DNA of 64,000 bases, from contig VYZI01000018.1 in the NCBI GenBank assembly GCA_013397695.1, positions 697,642 to 761,641 of the forward strand, written 5' to 3'. This document shows, piece after piece, positions 25,601 through 37,125 of the stretch (within the stretch, counting starts at the first letter, position 1; each line of letters opens with the position of its first letter). Under the pieces are notes generated by a model, which was given only the letters and a program-made list of their open reading frames with translations, was not told where the DNA came from and ran no database searches. The position numbers were made by a program, and so were the translations under genes. Source of the DNA: Centropus unirufus. Its lineage: Eukaryota > Chordata > Aves > Cuculiformes > Centropidae.

Positions 25601-28600
25601 AGTAAAACAACCCAAAAGTTGTGAAATAAAACCACTAGCTCAGAATGTGAAAGAGTAAGAACTTGTTTATGATGGAAACATATCACCTAATTCCTTCCCC
25701 CCCGCCCGAGGAGAACCCTAATGAATATTTCCAGAAGAAAAATAAGAGAGAATACAAAATCTAACAGTTAATGGTTATTCACAAATCCACTGTGGCGAGA
25801 ATGCAAGTAGTGAGAAAGACATCAGTTTTAGAAAACACTTATCTTCTACAATGGAAAGCAACAGCACCTGATTATTTTTTACCCATAAATTTGTTGCTGT
25901 AAATTGCAATTTTGTTGGAACTACATGTTGTTTGGACCAGGAAAATAAGTATTTATGTTGCCTTACTTCTTCGGGGAAAGTAGAAATTTAAAATTTGCAT
26001 TCCTTTCTCTTTTCATTTTCACATTTTTCATTATGTTTCACTGAAATAATACTTTGTCTGCCTTTTGAAGGCAACTTTAGAGAATCTCAAGACGTAGGAA
26101 AATTGCTTTTTTGTGATCCCTTTTGTTTATTTATAAAAGATTGCTTAATGGAATTCATTCTTTCCAACTTGCACACTTATTTAAAAGTCAAAATCGGGTA
26201 GCCAAGCAAAATATATACAGCAGGGTAAGCTGCTCTGGTAAAACAAGGCATCAATATGTAATTTCGTTGAACTGATAAAGTGAAATCATAATATTAACCT
26301 AATAACAGTTTCATAGAAAGCAAATCATAACACTATTTAAATATTTTAAGACGTTTTGAATCACAATAAGCCTTATAAGATAAGATAATTTCTTTTGTTT
26401 TTGCTGTGGAGATGCACGTTTTCTTCTTCACGGATAGACATTGATGATTCAAACAAAAATCAAACTGTTTGTAGTAAAGTAGGTAAGGCAATAGCTTTAT
26501 TCTAATTATTCTTTAATATTCTCACCTGCCTGGTGCAGTGGCCATCTAGAATGCCTTCCTTGAAGTGATGTTTTGCAGAGACCCCTGCACACTCTTCCTG
26601 GTCTCTAGGGGTCTCCGACTAGCTGGGGCCAGAAAGTGCAGGGGGCTCTCTGACATACCTGCACAGAAGCTTTTAATCTTATAACCCTGTACCCATGGGA
26701 GCACATGAAGGCACACTGATCTCAAAATGACTTTTTTCAAGTAAAATTGCCATGGAGGAGATTGTCCAGCAAGATACATGAACGTGTAGGCAGGAAAAGT
26801 CTTTTACTAGCTTAAGCCCTTGTGAATCTGTGTTGAAGGATTTTTTAAGTCATTCTGAATCGTGGCACTGAATAATCAGGGTTCAAGCTCTGCAAAGCCT
26901 TTGAGTTGATGAGTGTTTTGCATAGTTAAACCCCTTCCTGTGCACTGAATGAGAGCACTGGTCAGTGAAACTTCAATGCTCTTTGCTCTGAAATATGACT
27001 GTGTACATTACTGTTCTTCAACTTAAGTGTGCCTACCAGAAGAGATGAGCCCAAATGCTATTATACAAGGCTACTGAACTGTTTTCTTCAGCTGCAGTGC
27101 CTTTAGAGACCAGAAAAGGATCTCTGGGGTTAAAGCTCCTGTGTTGTCACCACAGCTAGCCTGGGCAGCTGGTGTACTGACTGATGGGGGAAGGACCATT
27201 TTTCAAAAGATAAGGGTATTTTATGAAAATTTATCATTGTATTGCTTTCCACCTTAGTGAAAATATGTTGTTTCACTGGCAAATTCAGGATTTTAAAGCA
27301 ATAGGATTTAAGGAATGCATTTGTTCTCATGAAAGTACATAGCGTTGTGCTCTGTGTGGTGTTCAGGAAGAGCAAGCATTTAATGTCTTATTTTATTGCT
27401 TTAACCAGTTGACGGGTGTGTAAAGTACCACTGATGTTTCTGTCCTGGCAGCAGATGACAGAATGGTGTCTGCTGTGAGTCACAATGGTCTTGTGTCCTC
27501 ATACATTGGCTTTCTGAGATGATCAGAGCCTTAAGCAGTGGCAGCTTCTGTAGCTGTAGCCCACAAAAGTTGGCTCTTCACTGGGAGCTGTAACATGTGA
27601 GATGGAATTGCTTGGGCTAAGAGAATAACCAGAAACTAATACTTGAGAGGGTGTGCAGGTTCTTCTGCTAATAGAAGAACTAATGACTTTCATGTTATGC
27701 AAATCCCATTGTATTACATGTGCATGAACTGTACAAATATTGTAACTCCCTAAGTAAAAGAAATAATGTGATTTGGCAGGGCAGATGTCTTTCTTAAAGT
27801 GATAAGGCATTATGTATAGAGCTGAGACCAGGATAAATGAAGTTAACAAAAAGTCTTGAATTACTCCTTACTGTCAACGACTAAGCTGCAAGTTACATTA
27901 GAACCTAATGCTTCATGATTTCTTTGATTACTGTGATATAAAGCTGCACTCTTCTGCCTTTCTGCCATGTCGTAATCACGTGCTTTGCCAGGAGAGATCT
28001 TCAGCTACTGTGTGCTGTTCACTCTGCAGAGCCATGCAGCACAAAGTACATAAGCTAAAATTGTTTCACCAAGGATCCTTTGTATTGCAGTATAAGAAAG
28101 GGTGATAGAATCAGGCCAGTAATCTTCGTAGCAGCAGACACAGTTTGCAGCTGGAGCCACTCCCATATTTTCATGAAATTGCAACTTTGTCAAAGAAAAA
28201 ATATTTATTTTCCTACAGTGAACTTCAAATGCACGTACTTGTTTCTTATTGCATTTTAATTTACTGGTACCAGAGGAAGAAGATTATTTCTTATCAGAAA
28301 AATAGATAAGCTGTGAAACAAAAAATAACTGAGCTCTTCAAATAGGAGTATGTGTTTCTCCTGTAGTTACTTTGTCTGAGCACTTGACAAATGGTTGACA
28401 GTCCAAAATGTTCAACTGACAGATCGTTCAATTCTCTCCCTGACCCCTCCTTACCTGATTGTTCTAGACAGCTCAGACCTTGGCAAGTAACAGCCCCAAT
28501 TAATACTGGGTTATGTGGTTGAAGTGTAGAGCAGGTTGCACAAGAGGCACCAAATATGAAATACAGACTGTCAGGTGGATGACGTGGTGTCCAGGCATGT

Positions 28601-29579
28601 TTTATTTCAAACTGGAGAAAAGAAGGTGAGACTTAGCTTGGTTTTGAGGAGTTTGGATTGTTTCATTTCCTGAGGATAAGCCCCAAACTATTTACCAAAG
28701 TAATCCATAGTCCTATTCCAAGCCATAGAAATTATGCTCGTGAATAATATTTTTTTGTTAAATTAACTAACCATTAACAGAACTATATTACCCTGTGGGT
28801 CACACAAAAATGAAGTGTGCTTAAACATGTTTGGTGCCTATTTGTTTCTCACTTGAGATAAATTAACACTATAGATCTAGACGCAGAGACACTAAAATTA
28901 TTTAAAATTCTGCTACTGTAATTATGATGTTATCTTTAGTCGAGAGAAAAATGGGTTCTTCGGACTAAATTTATCTTTTTTGTAGAAGCTATGATCACTT
29001 CACAACAGATCGCCTTCAGTAATGCATGTGGGGCAACAGTCTACAGAGGCATTTAATGAGGTCTTCCTGATAAGGAGGGAAAAGTCATTTTGCAAAGAGA
29101 ACAATATAATGTTTTGTTTTGGCATATAACCTGGTTATTAAAAGGCCATGCTATGCAGGAAGTAGCTAATGTTTTTATTTTTAAAGTTGTTGTAGTTTGC
29201 AAAAAAAAATAATCTAACTTCTTACTTTAAAATCATGAATTTTATGTGAGGTATAATTGCCATCTGTGCTGAATTAAAGACTCCCTGAAGAATTTTGATG
29301 CTTTAGAAAGCCTATGTTCTCTTCAAGTTGCTTCTCAGTCTCTAAAGGGGCCTGAATAATTTCAGGTCGGTCACCGTTGACCACTTCTCCATAATGCATT
29401 TTGAACTCATTTGGTAACCTTTGTTCTTCATATCAAGTTACAAGGGAGATGGTTTTTCTTTAAGCAATGCTCAGTAAACTAAAGCCATAAATTCCTCTCT
29501 GTATCCTGCTAGCCTGAGAAGGTGAGCAACCGTTCAATTTGTTGTCAAAGTCTGAAGAAACTTGCCTCTGCAAGTGATG
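22645..29579. other. Noncoding stretch, no gene seen
   Basis: About 7 kb of AT-rich sequence with no gene or repeat family recognised. A frame of about 108 codons on the minus strand (27523-27849) has no known motif. A purine-rich patch at about 24460-24480 and a short C-rich run near 25698-25706 are the only compositional oddities. Confidence 0.7.
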
Positions 29580-29705
29580 GGTTAGTTTTTCTTATTGTTT
29601 TTGTGGGGTAGGTTTTTTGTTTGTTATTTGGGTTTTTGTTTGTTTTTTCTTCTTTTTGAGTGTGGTAGTGTTTGGTTTGGTGTTGGATTTTTTTGGGTTT
29701 TTATT
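29580..29705 (+). repeat. T/G-rich low-complexity tract
   Basis: About 125 bases on the plus strand are almost only T and G, built from irregular TTTGTTTG, TTTGGTTTGG and GGGTTTTT units with few A or C. It has no fixed period. It could be an eroded simple repeat or an eroded insertion tail. Confidence 0.8.
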
Positions 29706-31570
29706 AGCTCCTTGACACCTTTGTAGTTAGTTGGCCAGCATGAGTAAATTGAAGCAACTCTAGTTCCAATCTTTGGCACGAAAATAAATCTTGCCAGCAA
29801 TTGGGTAAAACTTTACAAAGATTTTAACAGAGATCTATGTGAAAAATAAATCTAAACAACAGTAAACAAAACCCAGAAATTGTCCATTGCCTTTTTCTGT
29901 TTTAACAGCAAGTCTTGCCTGCTCCTGTGCAATCTGGTAACTAGTTTCTGTGGTCTGTTGAGGGGCAAGGGAGATTTTACTTACTTGCAACTTTAGTTAG
30001 CATTTGAGCCTTATGATGTTAACTATATTAAGCAAGTATAGGTTTATATACAGGAAAGCACATCAATGACCGTGAAAAACATAGATATGCTCCTAATGGT
30101 GGATATAACTAATTCAAATGAGTAGTTATTATGGTGCTAGAAATTAATATTTCATATGAAGTGACTCATTTTTGATAGCCTGAAGAGGAGGATTATTTTT
30201 ACACTCTCTTTTAAAGAAATTTTTGTCGAAACATAAATGAGGCTCGTTTACAGTACTTAACAGTACAGTTTTTAGGTTGAAATTCTATTTAGCTTTTTAA
30301 AATACAGCTACTACCAAAAAAACCCCTCATCTTTTACCCTCTCATAACTGACACGAAACTTCATGGTTAGGTCAGTGAGTGGACCAGTCAGGTACAAATG
30401 GAGCAACTATTTCATGTGTACCAGAAAAAGTGATCAGTTATTCTGATCTGGCTTAAATGCTTGCAGTTTTAATGCTTTCATTGTGAAATCTACATGGGGA
30501 GACGACTGCGTTTGTCATGCATAAGGGAGGAAGACCATGTTACTAAAATTCACACCAGAATTCCAGTCAATGAAGCCAGAGGGTGATTCAGAACCGAGCT
30601 TTTCCTTAGGTCCTCCACCATGGAGTAAGAATCCGGAGAGAAAAGACACCAAGTTTGCTTGGTAGTTTAATCTTCAGTGATCAATTTCTCCAGTTCTTGC
30701 CTATTTTCTGGATGTTACCAGAATGCATCTGAGGAGATTCTAGGGTCTGGTCACACATAACCCAACACTGGAGGAGAAGGAGGAAAATGCAGTTGCACTA
30801 AACGTGATGATTGGCCAGTCCTGTGATCTAACTATGCTGTAGGTTGTATTCCTTGCAAATGTGCTAATTTTGTCAGTCTAGATCCTAAATGTTAATTGCT
30901 TACTTGAGCAGCAAGCCTGCTGTGAGTGTACAGGGAATTTATAGCTTTGTATTAGGTTGTTGGGCATTCTTCACTCTGAAGAAGGAAAAAAGTTTGGAAA
31001 AATTTTAAAAAAATTGTCTGGGTCATTCTGAATATACCCTTAGAGATACTGACAAAAAAAAATTTTGTAGATCCCAGCAATTTACTGGTCTGTGTGTTCC
31101 CAATTTATCTTCTGCAGTAAGAGATGCCTCTGACTGTCACTAACTACTAAAATTCATTTCCTGCACACTGAGAATATGTTTTCATGAATGAGGGAACTGT
31201 TGCTGGTGAGGCTATTAAGAAATTGTGCTGAAAATAACTGAGGAAAATTACTATCTTGCCTGTCTTGTTTTGTCCCACCTCTCTTAACTTTTGAAAGTAG
31301 CGACAATTTGAAGCATAACAGCTTATTAGCAACATCTCTTTGAGTGCAGGGTGGAGTTCAGTGGAGAAAAGAAATCTGTATCTCCATAACAGAAGTGAGA
31401 CCTGGAGAGAAGATCCAATTGGCATTAAAAAATGTAGTTTGCTTCCTGAACTTCATAATGAATGATTTTTTGAAATTGTTAAACCCAAAATGGACAACTT
31501 GTGTCCTTAACCTGCTAAATGAACTTCACACCTTCAGCAGAAATCTGACTTGCGCTCCTTAATCTAAGCT
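29706..31570. other. Noncoding stretch, no gene seen
   Basis: AT-rich sequence without genes or recognised repeats. Paired short frames near 31147-31562 lie on opposite strands and look like chance. Confidence 0.7.
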
Positions 31571-31660
31571 TTCAGGGGGTTTTTGTGTTCTTTAGTTGTT
31601 TTTGTGTTGTTTTTCCTTAAGAAAAAAACCCAACCAAACAACAAACCACCCAAAAAGCTT
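31571..31660. repeat. Imperfect inverted repeat, T/G arm then A/C arm
   Basis: A T/G-rich arm (about 31575-31618) is followed, across a CCTTAAG centre near 31616-31622, by an A/C-rich arm (to about 31660). The two arms are imperfect complements of each other and could fold into a long irregular hairpin. No flanking element identifies its source. Confidence 0.5.
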
Positions 31661-32499
31661 TCCTCAGGCTCTGGATTTTGGATTGTTAGAAAAGGGTGGC
31701 TTGTTGCTTTAGATTTGTAACTTAATTGTCTACTATATTTGCTTTGCAATTTAACACTCACTTAATTTGATGTCATTATTAATTCACTCTTATTCTGTTT
31801 TCAGTTGCGGATTTATTCAATAATAATTCAGTAACATTTCTCTTCAGATCAATAATAGAGATGAAGTAGTTCAAGCTAAGTGATAGATCTCTTGAATGTT
31901 ATCATCATTTCTCTCACACAGGAGAAGGCAGACCTTAGAGCAGATGATGCTGTGTCTGCTCTTCTGTAAAACTGGAGATTTTAGCAAGTGACCCTTTCCT
32001 TCATGTACTGTGTCCCTGTCCTGGTTCTCAGGAGATGTGAGCTTGGCTTACTCCTTGTTTTGTTCTTTTTGCAAGGTCTTAGGTCAAATCAGGCTGACAT
32101 TTGATGTAGAAGATTAAATCTACATAAAGTTTCAATATAGTTATAGTAATATGTATGTGATTTTTTTTTTATTAAAAACATATTTCAATAGTATTCAGTG
32201 TTTTGTCTAGCAGCAACACCAACATCTCTATGCTAGCTGCCTCCCTTGATGCTCAAGAGTTGAAGAAAATGCAAGGGTGTGAACAGCAAGGTCTGTTCTT
32301 GCTCTGGAAATAAATGTTAAGTTTATATTGCCACCTATTTGTGGAAAAGACAGTAGAAATCTATTTAATTAGGGAAAAAAAGTCAGCTAACATTCATGTA
32401 TCGGCGATTATAAAAACTGTTCTGAGATAGATTCCCTTTGGTGTAAGCACTGAGAGGTGAAATGAGCTAAACTCATTACTGATGTTACTTGGGTGCCTA
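31661..32499. other. Noncoding stretch, no gene seen
   Basis: AT-rich sequence including a T run near 32161-32170. No gene, exon or repeat supported. Confidence 0.7.
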
Positions 32500-32790
32500 T
32501 TTTGAGCAAATACTAGGGATCTGTCTTGGTATCCCTGGCCCGAGGAGCAGGCTCATCAGGTACCATTCACAGCGTCTGGCAGGTAATAACCTACTGATGG
32601 CAGAATGATGATACAAAACAGCCCCCAGCAGACAGTGGTCAGCACGTTAAAACAGATGTGGTTTGGTGGAAATACTGCTCTGAAAGAGAGGATGCAGGAG
32701 AAGGGTGCTTGGGGGTTGTCCATGCTGTCTTCTACCCACTTCTTGGGGCGGGCAGGGGAACGGCCAGTGCTGGTAGCGTGGGATGGGGCG
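32500..32790 (-). pseudogene. Possible CD225/dispanin-like membrane protein relic
   Basis: The minus strand holds a GC-richer segment with open frames in more than one register. One frame gives a proline-rich stretch and then PPNHICFNVLTTVCW (about 32669-32625), which resembles the start of the CD225 domain, where a PP-x-x-hydrophobic motif leads into a first membrane segment ending in cysteines. In a second frame the reading continues from about 32630 with LLGAVLYHHSAISRLL and then WYLMSLLLG, which resembles the rest of that domain (LG, small residues, a basic loop, a second hydrophobic segment). The change of frame and the shortened loop before WYLMSLLLG imply at least one frameshift and a deletion. 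CD225 proteins include interferon-induced transmembrane and proline-rich transmembrane proteins; I cannot say which would be the parent. The resemblance is by eye and could be chance hydrophobic similarity. Confidence 0.3.
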
Positions 32791-32921
32791 GCATAGGATA
32801 AGGCACAGCATTGGGTGTCCTGCACAGAGGCACACAGTGCTGCCCACTGGGATCTGTTGTCTTCTGCTCCACAATATGTGCAGCTGTGTTGGTCATTCAC
32901 CAATGTGCAATTTGTACTCAC

Positions 32922-34451
32922 TATTTCTAGCTAAAACTACTGACGCGTCAAGAGGAACAAAAATGTCAAAGAAATTTGTGTCCTACATTCAGTGTCCTCA
33001 GAGTTGACTTCTTCCAAATTCTCCCGGTCCAGAGTGTTAAAATAGAATTTTGCAAAAGATTGTGGAGATCTTGCCATTGACATTTTGTAGTCAAGGAGGG
33101 ATTTCTTTTGAAATGCTTCTGAGATGCTTCAAACAGGATAGCACTTATTGATTGCATCCTTGCAAGACAGGCATTTGTTTCCTCTTCCCACCTTTCCCAC
33201 AGGAGAGTTTTATTTCATATGTGAAAATATGAACGGGAGCAAGAAAAGGAAAGCATGAAACAGGGAATTCCTTTGGAAGATTAAGCAGTTACTTATGCAA
33301 TTTAAATTAGACTTGTAATAAATGTGTACAGGAAATGAATTAGGATGGTTAGCTTTTATGAAAAGGGGATTGATTTTCATAGTGCTTTTTATTATTCATT
33401 TCACTCATAGTTTTTATCTTCCTTCCTCTTATTTTTTTTTAATCTGCATAGGATTAGTATCTAATTAATTTGGACTCTACATAGATTGATTAGTGACTTT
33501 TAATCTTTGATCTCTCCTCCCCCTTCATCTGAGGCTTGCTAGTTCGTTTTAATTTTCTGATATAATTGCTCAGAGGCAACAGTATAAGCAATAAAAAAAA
33601 AATTACTTTGCTGTTTTTCTGTGTTGTCAAAATGTGTTTGGCTTATGTCCACTCATTGCTGAGAAGTGCTGGCCCCACAGCCCATTCCAGTGCCTGCTAA
33701 ATGCTTATACTGTTACTCTCAGTGGTAGAGCCTTCTTCATAAATGTAGGGTATTATTATTGCCTTGGTTCTAGGTGGGGCACTGAATTGCTTTGAGGAAG
33801 CAGCTTTATTGTTCACTGATGAAGTGTATTAATCACCTTGAAACTCCAGAGAAATTGCCTTAGGACTGTAATAGGTGTGTCTGTCCAGTCAGGTGTTCTC
33901 AATAATGTCATCCCACAACACTGTTGGTGGGGTCAGCCCATCCTAGTCATATGCTCCATGTCAGGGATGAGCAATTCAAACCCTTGGCTCTTTGAGACAC
34001 TGCTGCTTGCCCTGTGACTATATGGATTGTGGCCATGCTGCTCTTCTGCAAGGTGTGCACTGGGTGAAGCTGCTGCTTTTCTCTTGAATGTGGGGATTCA
34101 GCATTCCCACTGCCCACTGAGCAGGGGTGCAGGCTGACCTCCTCACATTCACCTTCTTGTGTCATCAAGCTGTTCCCCCGGTTCCTACAGCATTGCTTTA
34201 ATTTAGATAGGCAAACTTGGCTTCATCTGCCTTCATATCTGTCACAGGAATGCTGCAATGTGGCTGGATCTGGAATGTTAGTGCTGTTTTGTCCGAGTGC
34301 CCAAAAGATCGCATCTTTAGACAATTTCTAAAGTATTTATTCTGTACACATCAGAATTTGGGCCATAGGCAACCAGCTTTGACCAGCTTTCCAGTCAACT
34401 AAGGCTAGCATGGGTTTGCTGGAAGGAGGGAGGAAACTAGAGAACAAGTCT
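32922..34451. other. Noncoding stretch, no gene seen
   Basis: AT-rich to mixed sequence with T-rich patches near 33430 and an A run near 33592-33601. A minus-strand frame of 73 codons (33947-34168) has no recognisable motif. Nothing else is supported. Confidence 0.7.
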
Positions 34452-34742
34452 TAGGAAGAGCGGCTGAGGGAGCTGGGGTTGTTTAACCTGGAGAAGAGGA
34501 GGCTGCGGGGAGACCTTATCACTGCCTACAACTGCCTGGAAGGAAGGTGTAGAGAGACGGGGGTTGGTCACTTCTCCCAGGTGACCGGCAAAAGGACAAG
34601 GAGGAATGGCCTCAAGCTGTGCCCTGGATGTATTTAAAAGACAGGTAGATGAGGTGCTTAGGGATATGGTTTAGTGGCAGACAGGTACGGTTGGACTCGA
34701 TGATCTCAGAGGTCTTTTCCAACCTCGTAATTCTGTGAATAT
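34452..34742 (+). mobile_element. CR1 LINE 3'-end fragment with internal deletion
   Basis: The sequence follows the well-known 3' part of avian CR1 retrotransposons: a GAGGGAGCTGGGG start, TTTAACCTGGAGAAGAGGAG, a GGGAGACCTTATCACTGCCT block, a GACAAGGAGGAATGGCCTCA block, then GTTGGACTCGATGATCTCAG and TTCCAACCTC close to the end. At about 34620 the order jumps from the CAAGCTG block straight to a CCTGGATGTATTTAAAAGAC block, so roughly 100 bases or more usually found between them are missing. The 3' end is an eroded TTCTGTGAA, in place of a clean TTCTATGA-type repeat. There is no reverse transcriptase sequence, so this is a dead, 5'-truncated copy, as most CR1 copies are. Confidence 0.93.
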
Positions 34743-36829
34743 AATCTGCTGTCTTTCTGGATGGTAATGCCTGATGTTATTGATGTACTTTTTATGTTAT
34801 TTATGGAAGAACTTTGACACCTCAAGGAATGATTGCATAATATCAGTTTAACTTTGATATTCTTTTTTAAAATTAATGTGCATTAGTTTGTGGTGTGGTT
34901 TATTCTCCCATTTCAGTAAAAAAAAAAATGTTTAAGATGCTTACTAGTATCTTTTCTGCTACCAGCAATCATGCCACAGCATGAAATTAGAAGCTACTGT
35001 GATTGAGTTTAAGTTTCTGTGTAATGGCCAGTATTTTACATCCAGTAGGCCTGCACATAGCCTTGCAAATTGGAGTTGAACTTGGGCTCATCTACTCAAT
35101 GGATCAGAGCAGAACATAATTCTGTGACAATACCACCACGATGTCTAGAAAAAAGGAATAAACCATGTAACAGCATGTACTGTTTTATCTGTCTATCTAA
35201 TTCTTACTTTTTCCTGTGAGTACCTTAGTAACTTCTCTGCAGAATTTAAGGATATTAAGAAAAACAAAATGTTTTCAAACACACAAATGTAGAGCAGCTT
35301 TGGTAAAGCAGAAGTTCGCAAGGGTAACACTAAGAATTTATGGGTTAAATTTTTTTCTTTAAGCACATAACGCATCCTTTCAAAGTTATCCTATACTCCC
35401 TGTGAGCACAGCACCCCTATTGACATCAATTAGATTTTAATACAGGCAGATATTGTGGAATAGACTTCAAGGGAATATGTGTGATGATCAGAGAAGAGAA
35501 TTTAACTTTTAGTACTTAGCAACTGATAAAATAAAAATTATATATTGGAAACTCCACTTGTATTCACAGCTGGCAAGAGCAGTGCTACATGTACTCTATG
35601 GCCTGATTCTGCTTCCAGAGGAAAGAGGAGATTGAGTTCCGACTATCAATTAAATGGGGGCTTATAATATTACAAAAAAGCCACAGGAGATGACAGTTTG
35701 GAGGCTGGTGTGGCTGTAGTGTAAAATAGATGTTATTCTATAGGAAGAGAATCTAATTATCTCTCCTAGATAGGAGGAAGCCCCAGAGTCTGCATGTCTG
35801 TCTTTTAATATTTGATGCTTTAAAAACCAGTGGGGACAATATTACCCCAATGTTTTAAGTGGTCACTTTATCTCAGCAGACTTTATACTAGAACAGACAT
35901 CATTAATCTGAGTTACTCAAACCTTCCAAGAGATCTAGCACAAAACCAGCATAAAAACATAGAGACAACAGAAATGCAGTATGTTGCGAGGTAGAACTGT
36001 ATTAGGTCTGCCTGGTACATGTCAAACTGGTATCTCAGCATCATAGATCTGCTGTACGTTGGTTGAGAACCACCCAGGTGCATCTTTGCTCATTAATATT
36101 GGAGGAAACATCATCACTATATGTAGTCTTATGGAAGGGTGGCCTAGTCAAGGGCCCTACACACAAAAGGTGGTCGGGACAGGGTATATTTGACTAAAGA
36201 CATCGTGCAACTTGTAAGTGTTGTTTAGTTAACATTGGAAATTGCAATCTTTCATTTAAATCCTTGGACTGTTGAGCTGCAGCAAGCCTTCAGAGGTAGA
36301 GGTGCACCTATCCTCATGTCAGGAAAAGCTTTTAGTGATGGTGTTTGGCCTATGCACCGTTCACGTACTCAAAGTACAGAACTGGTAGTTGCCCAGCAAG
36401 TGAATCATTGAAAATCAGTGTAAGTAGTGTGCGTGTGTGACACGTCTTGAGCTTACAGCTGGAATAATTAGTGTTGATAATAGAGTTTGCCTCACCCCAT
36501 GCTAACTGCAGGTTTTTGGTTCTCATTGGATTGACAGTAGAAGGCAGGAAAATAAACCTTTCAGGGATGTGGTCCTTGTGGGAAACTCCAAAGTGTTCGG
36601 TGAGATTTGGACCCTGTGTCCTGGTGACTCTTTCTGCTGGCTGCCACTGCACTGCATGAATATTGAGCTGAATGGGTTTTTTCACACAGCTATAGGGTGT
36701 TTTAATATTGGACAATAATATGAATTTTCTTTCAAAATAAGAGGGAAAACAAACATTTTTCTCAGCTTTTACTGGAGGTTGTAGTCAAAATATTATTTCT
36801 TTATGATTTGGTAGAAACAAAGATGGTAA
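34743..36829. other. Noncoding stretch, no gene seen
   Basis: AT-rich sequence downstream of the CR1 fragment. A minus-strand frame of 121 codons (36350-36715) is hydrophilic but shows no known motif, and no pyrimidine-rich splice acceptor precedes it. Treated as chance. Confidence 0.65.
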
Positions 36830-37125
36830 AATATTGATAAGCAAGTTGCTTTGTCTGTCTTTGTCATTATTCATAGCCACCCCCTCGTATAATGCTATAT
36901 TTCCCAAAGTCCCATCTGCCGCTATCCTCTGTGATTACAAAAAAAATAAATAAAATAATGAGGAATTAGTCATGAGATTATGTACAGCATCTGTGGGTGT
37001 AGTAGCTGCGATAAAACCATCCTTGCTATTAAATTTGATGGTGAAATCCCACAATAGGTAGAAATAAAGAATACCCTTTCTCCCATCATGTAGCAGTGGG
37101 TAGTAAGATATAGCTGTACATAAAA
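36830..37125. promoter_or_regulatory. Enhancer-like conserved-looking block (tentative)
   Basis: This repeat-free block has the texture of a vertebrate conserved noncoding element: dense homeodomain-type TAAT/ATTA cores, a TGTCTTTGTCATTATTCATAG stretch, and a CCACCCCCTCGTATAATG patch with a retained CpG. It carries no long open frame. Without an alignment to other genomes, conservation is only a guess. Confidence 0.2.

Noticed and set aside
36350..36715. 121-codon minus-strand frame
   Set aside because: Hydrophilic but unrecognised, and no pyrimidine-rich acceptor precedes it on the minus strand.
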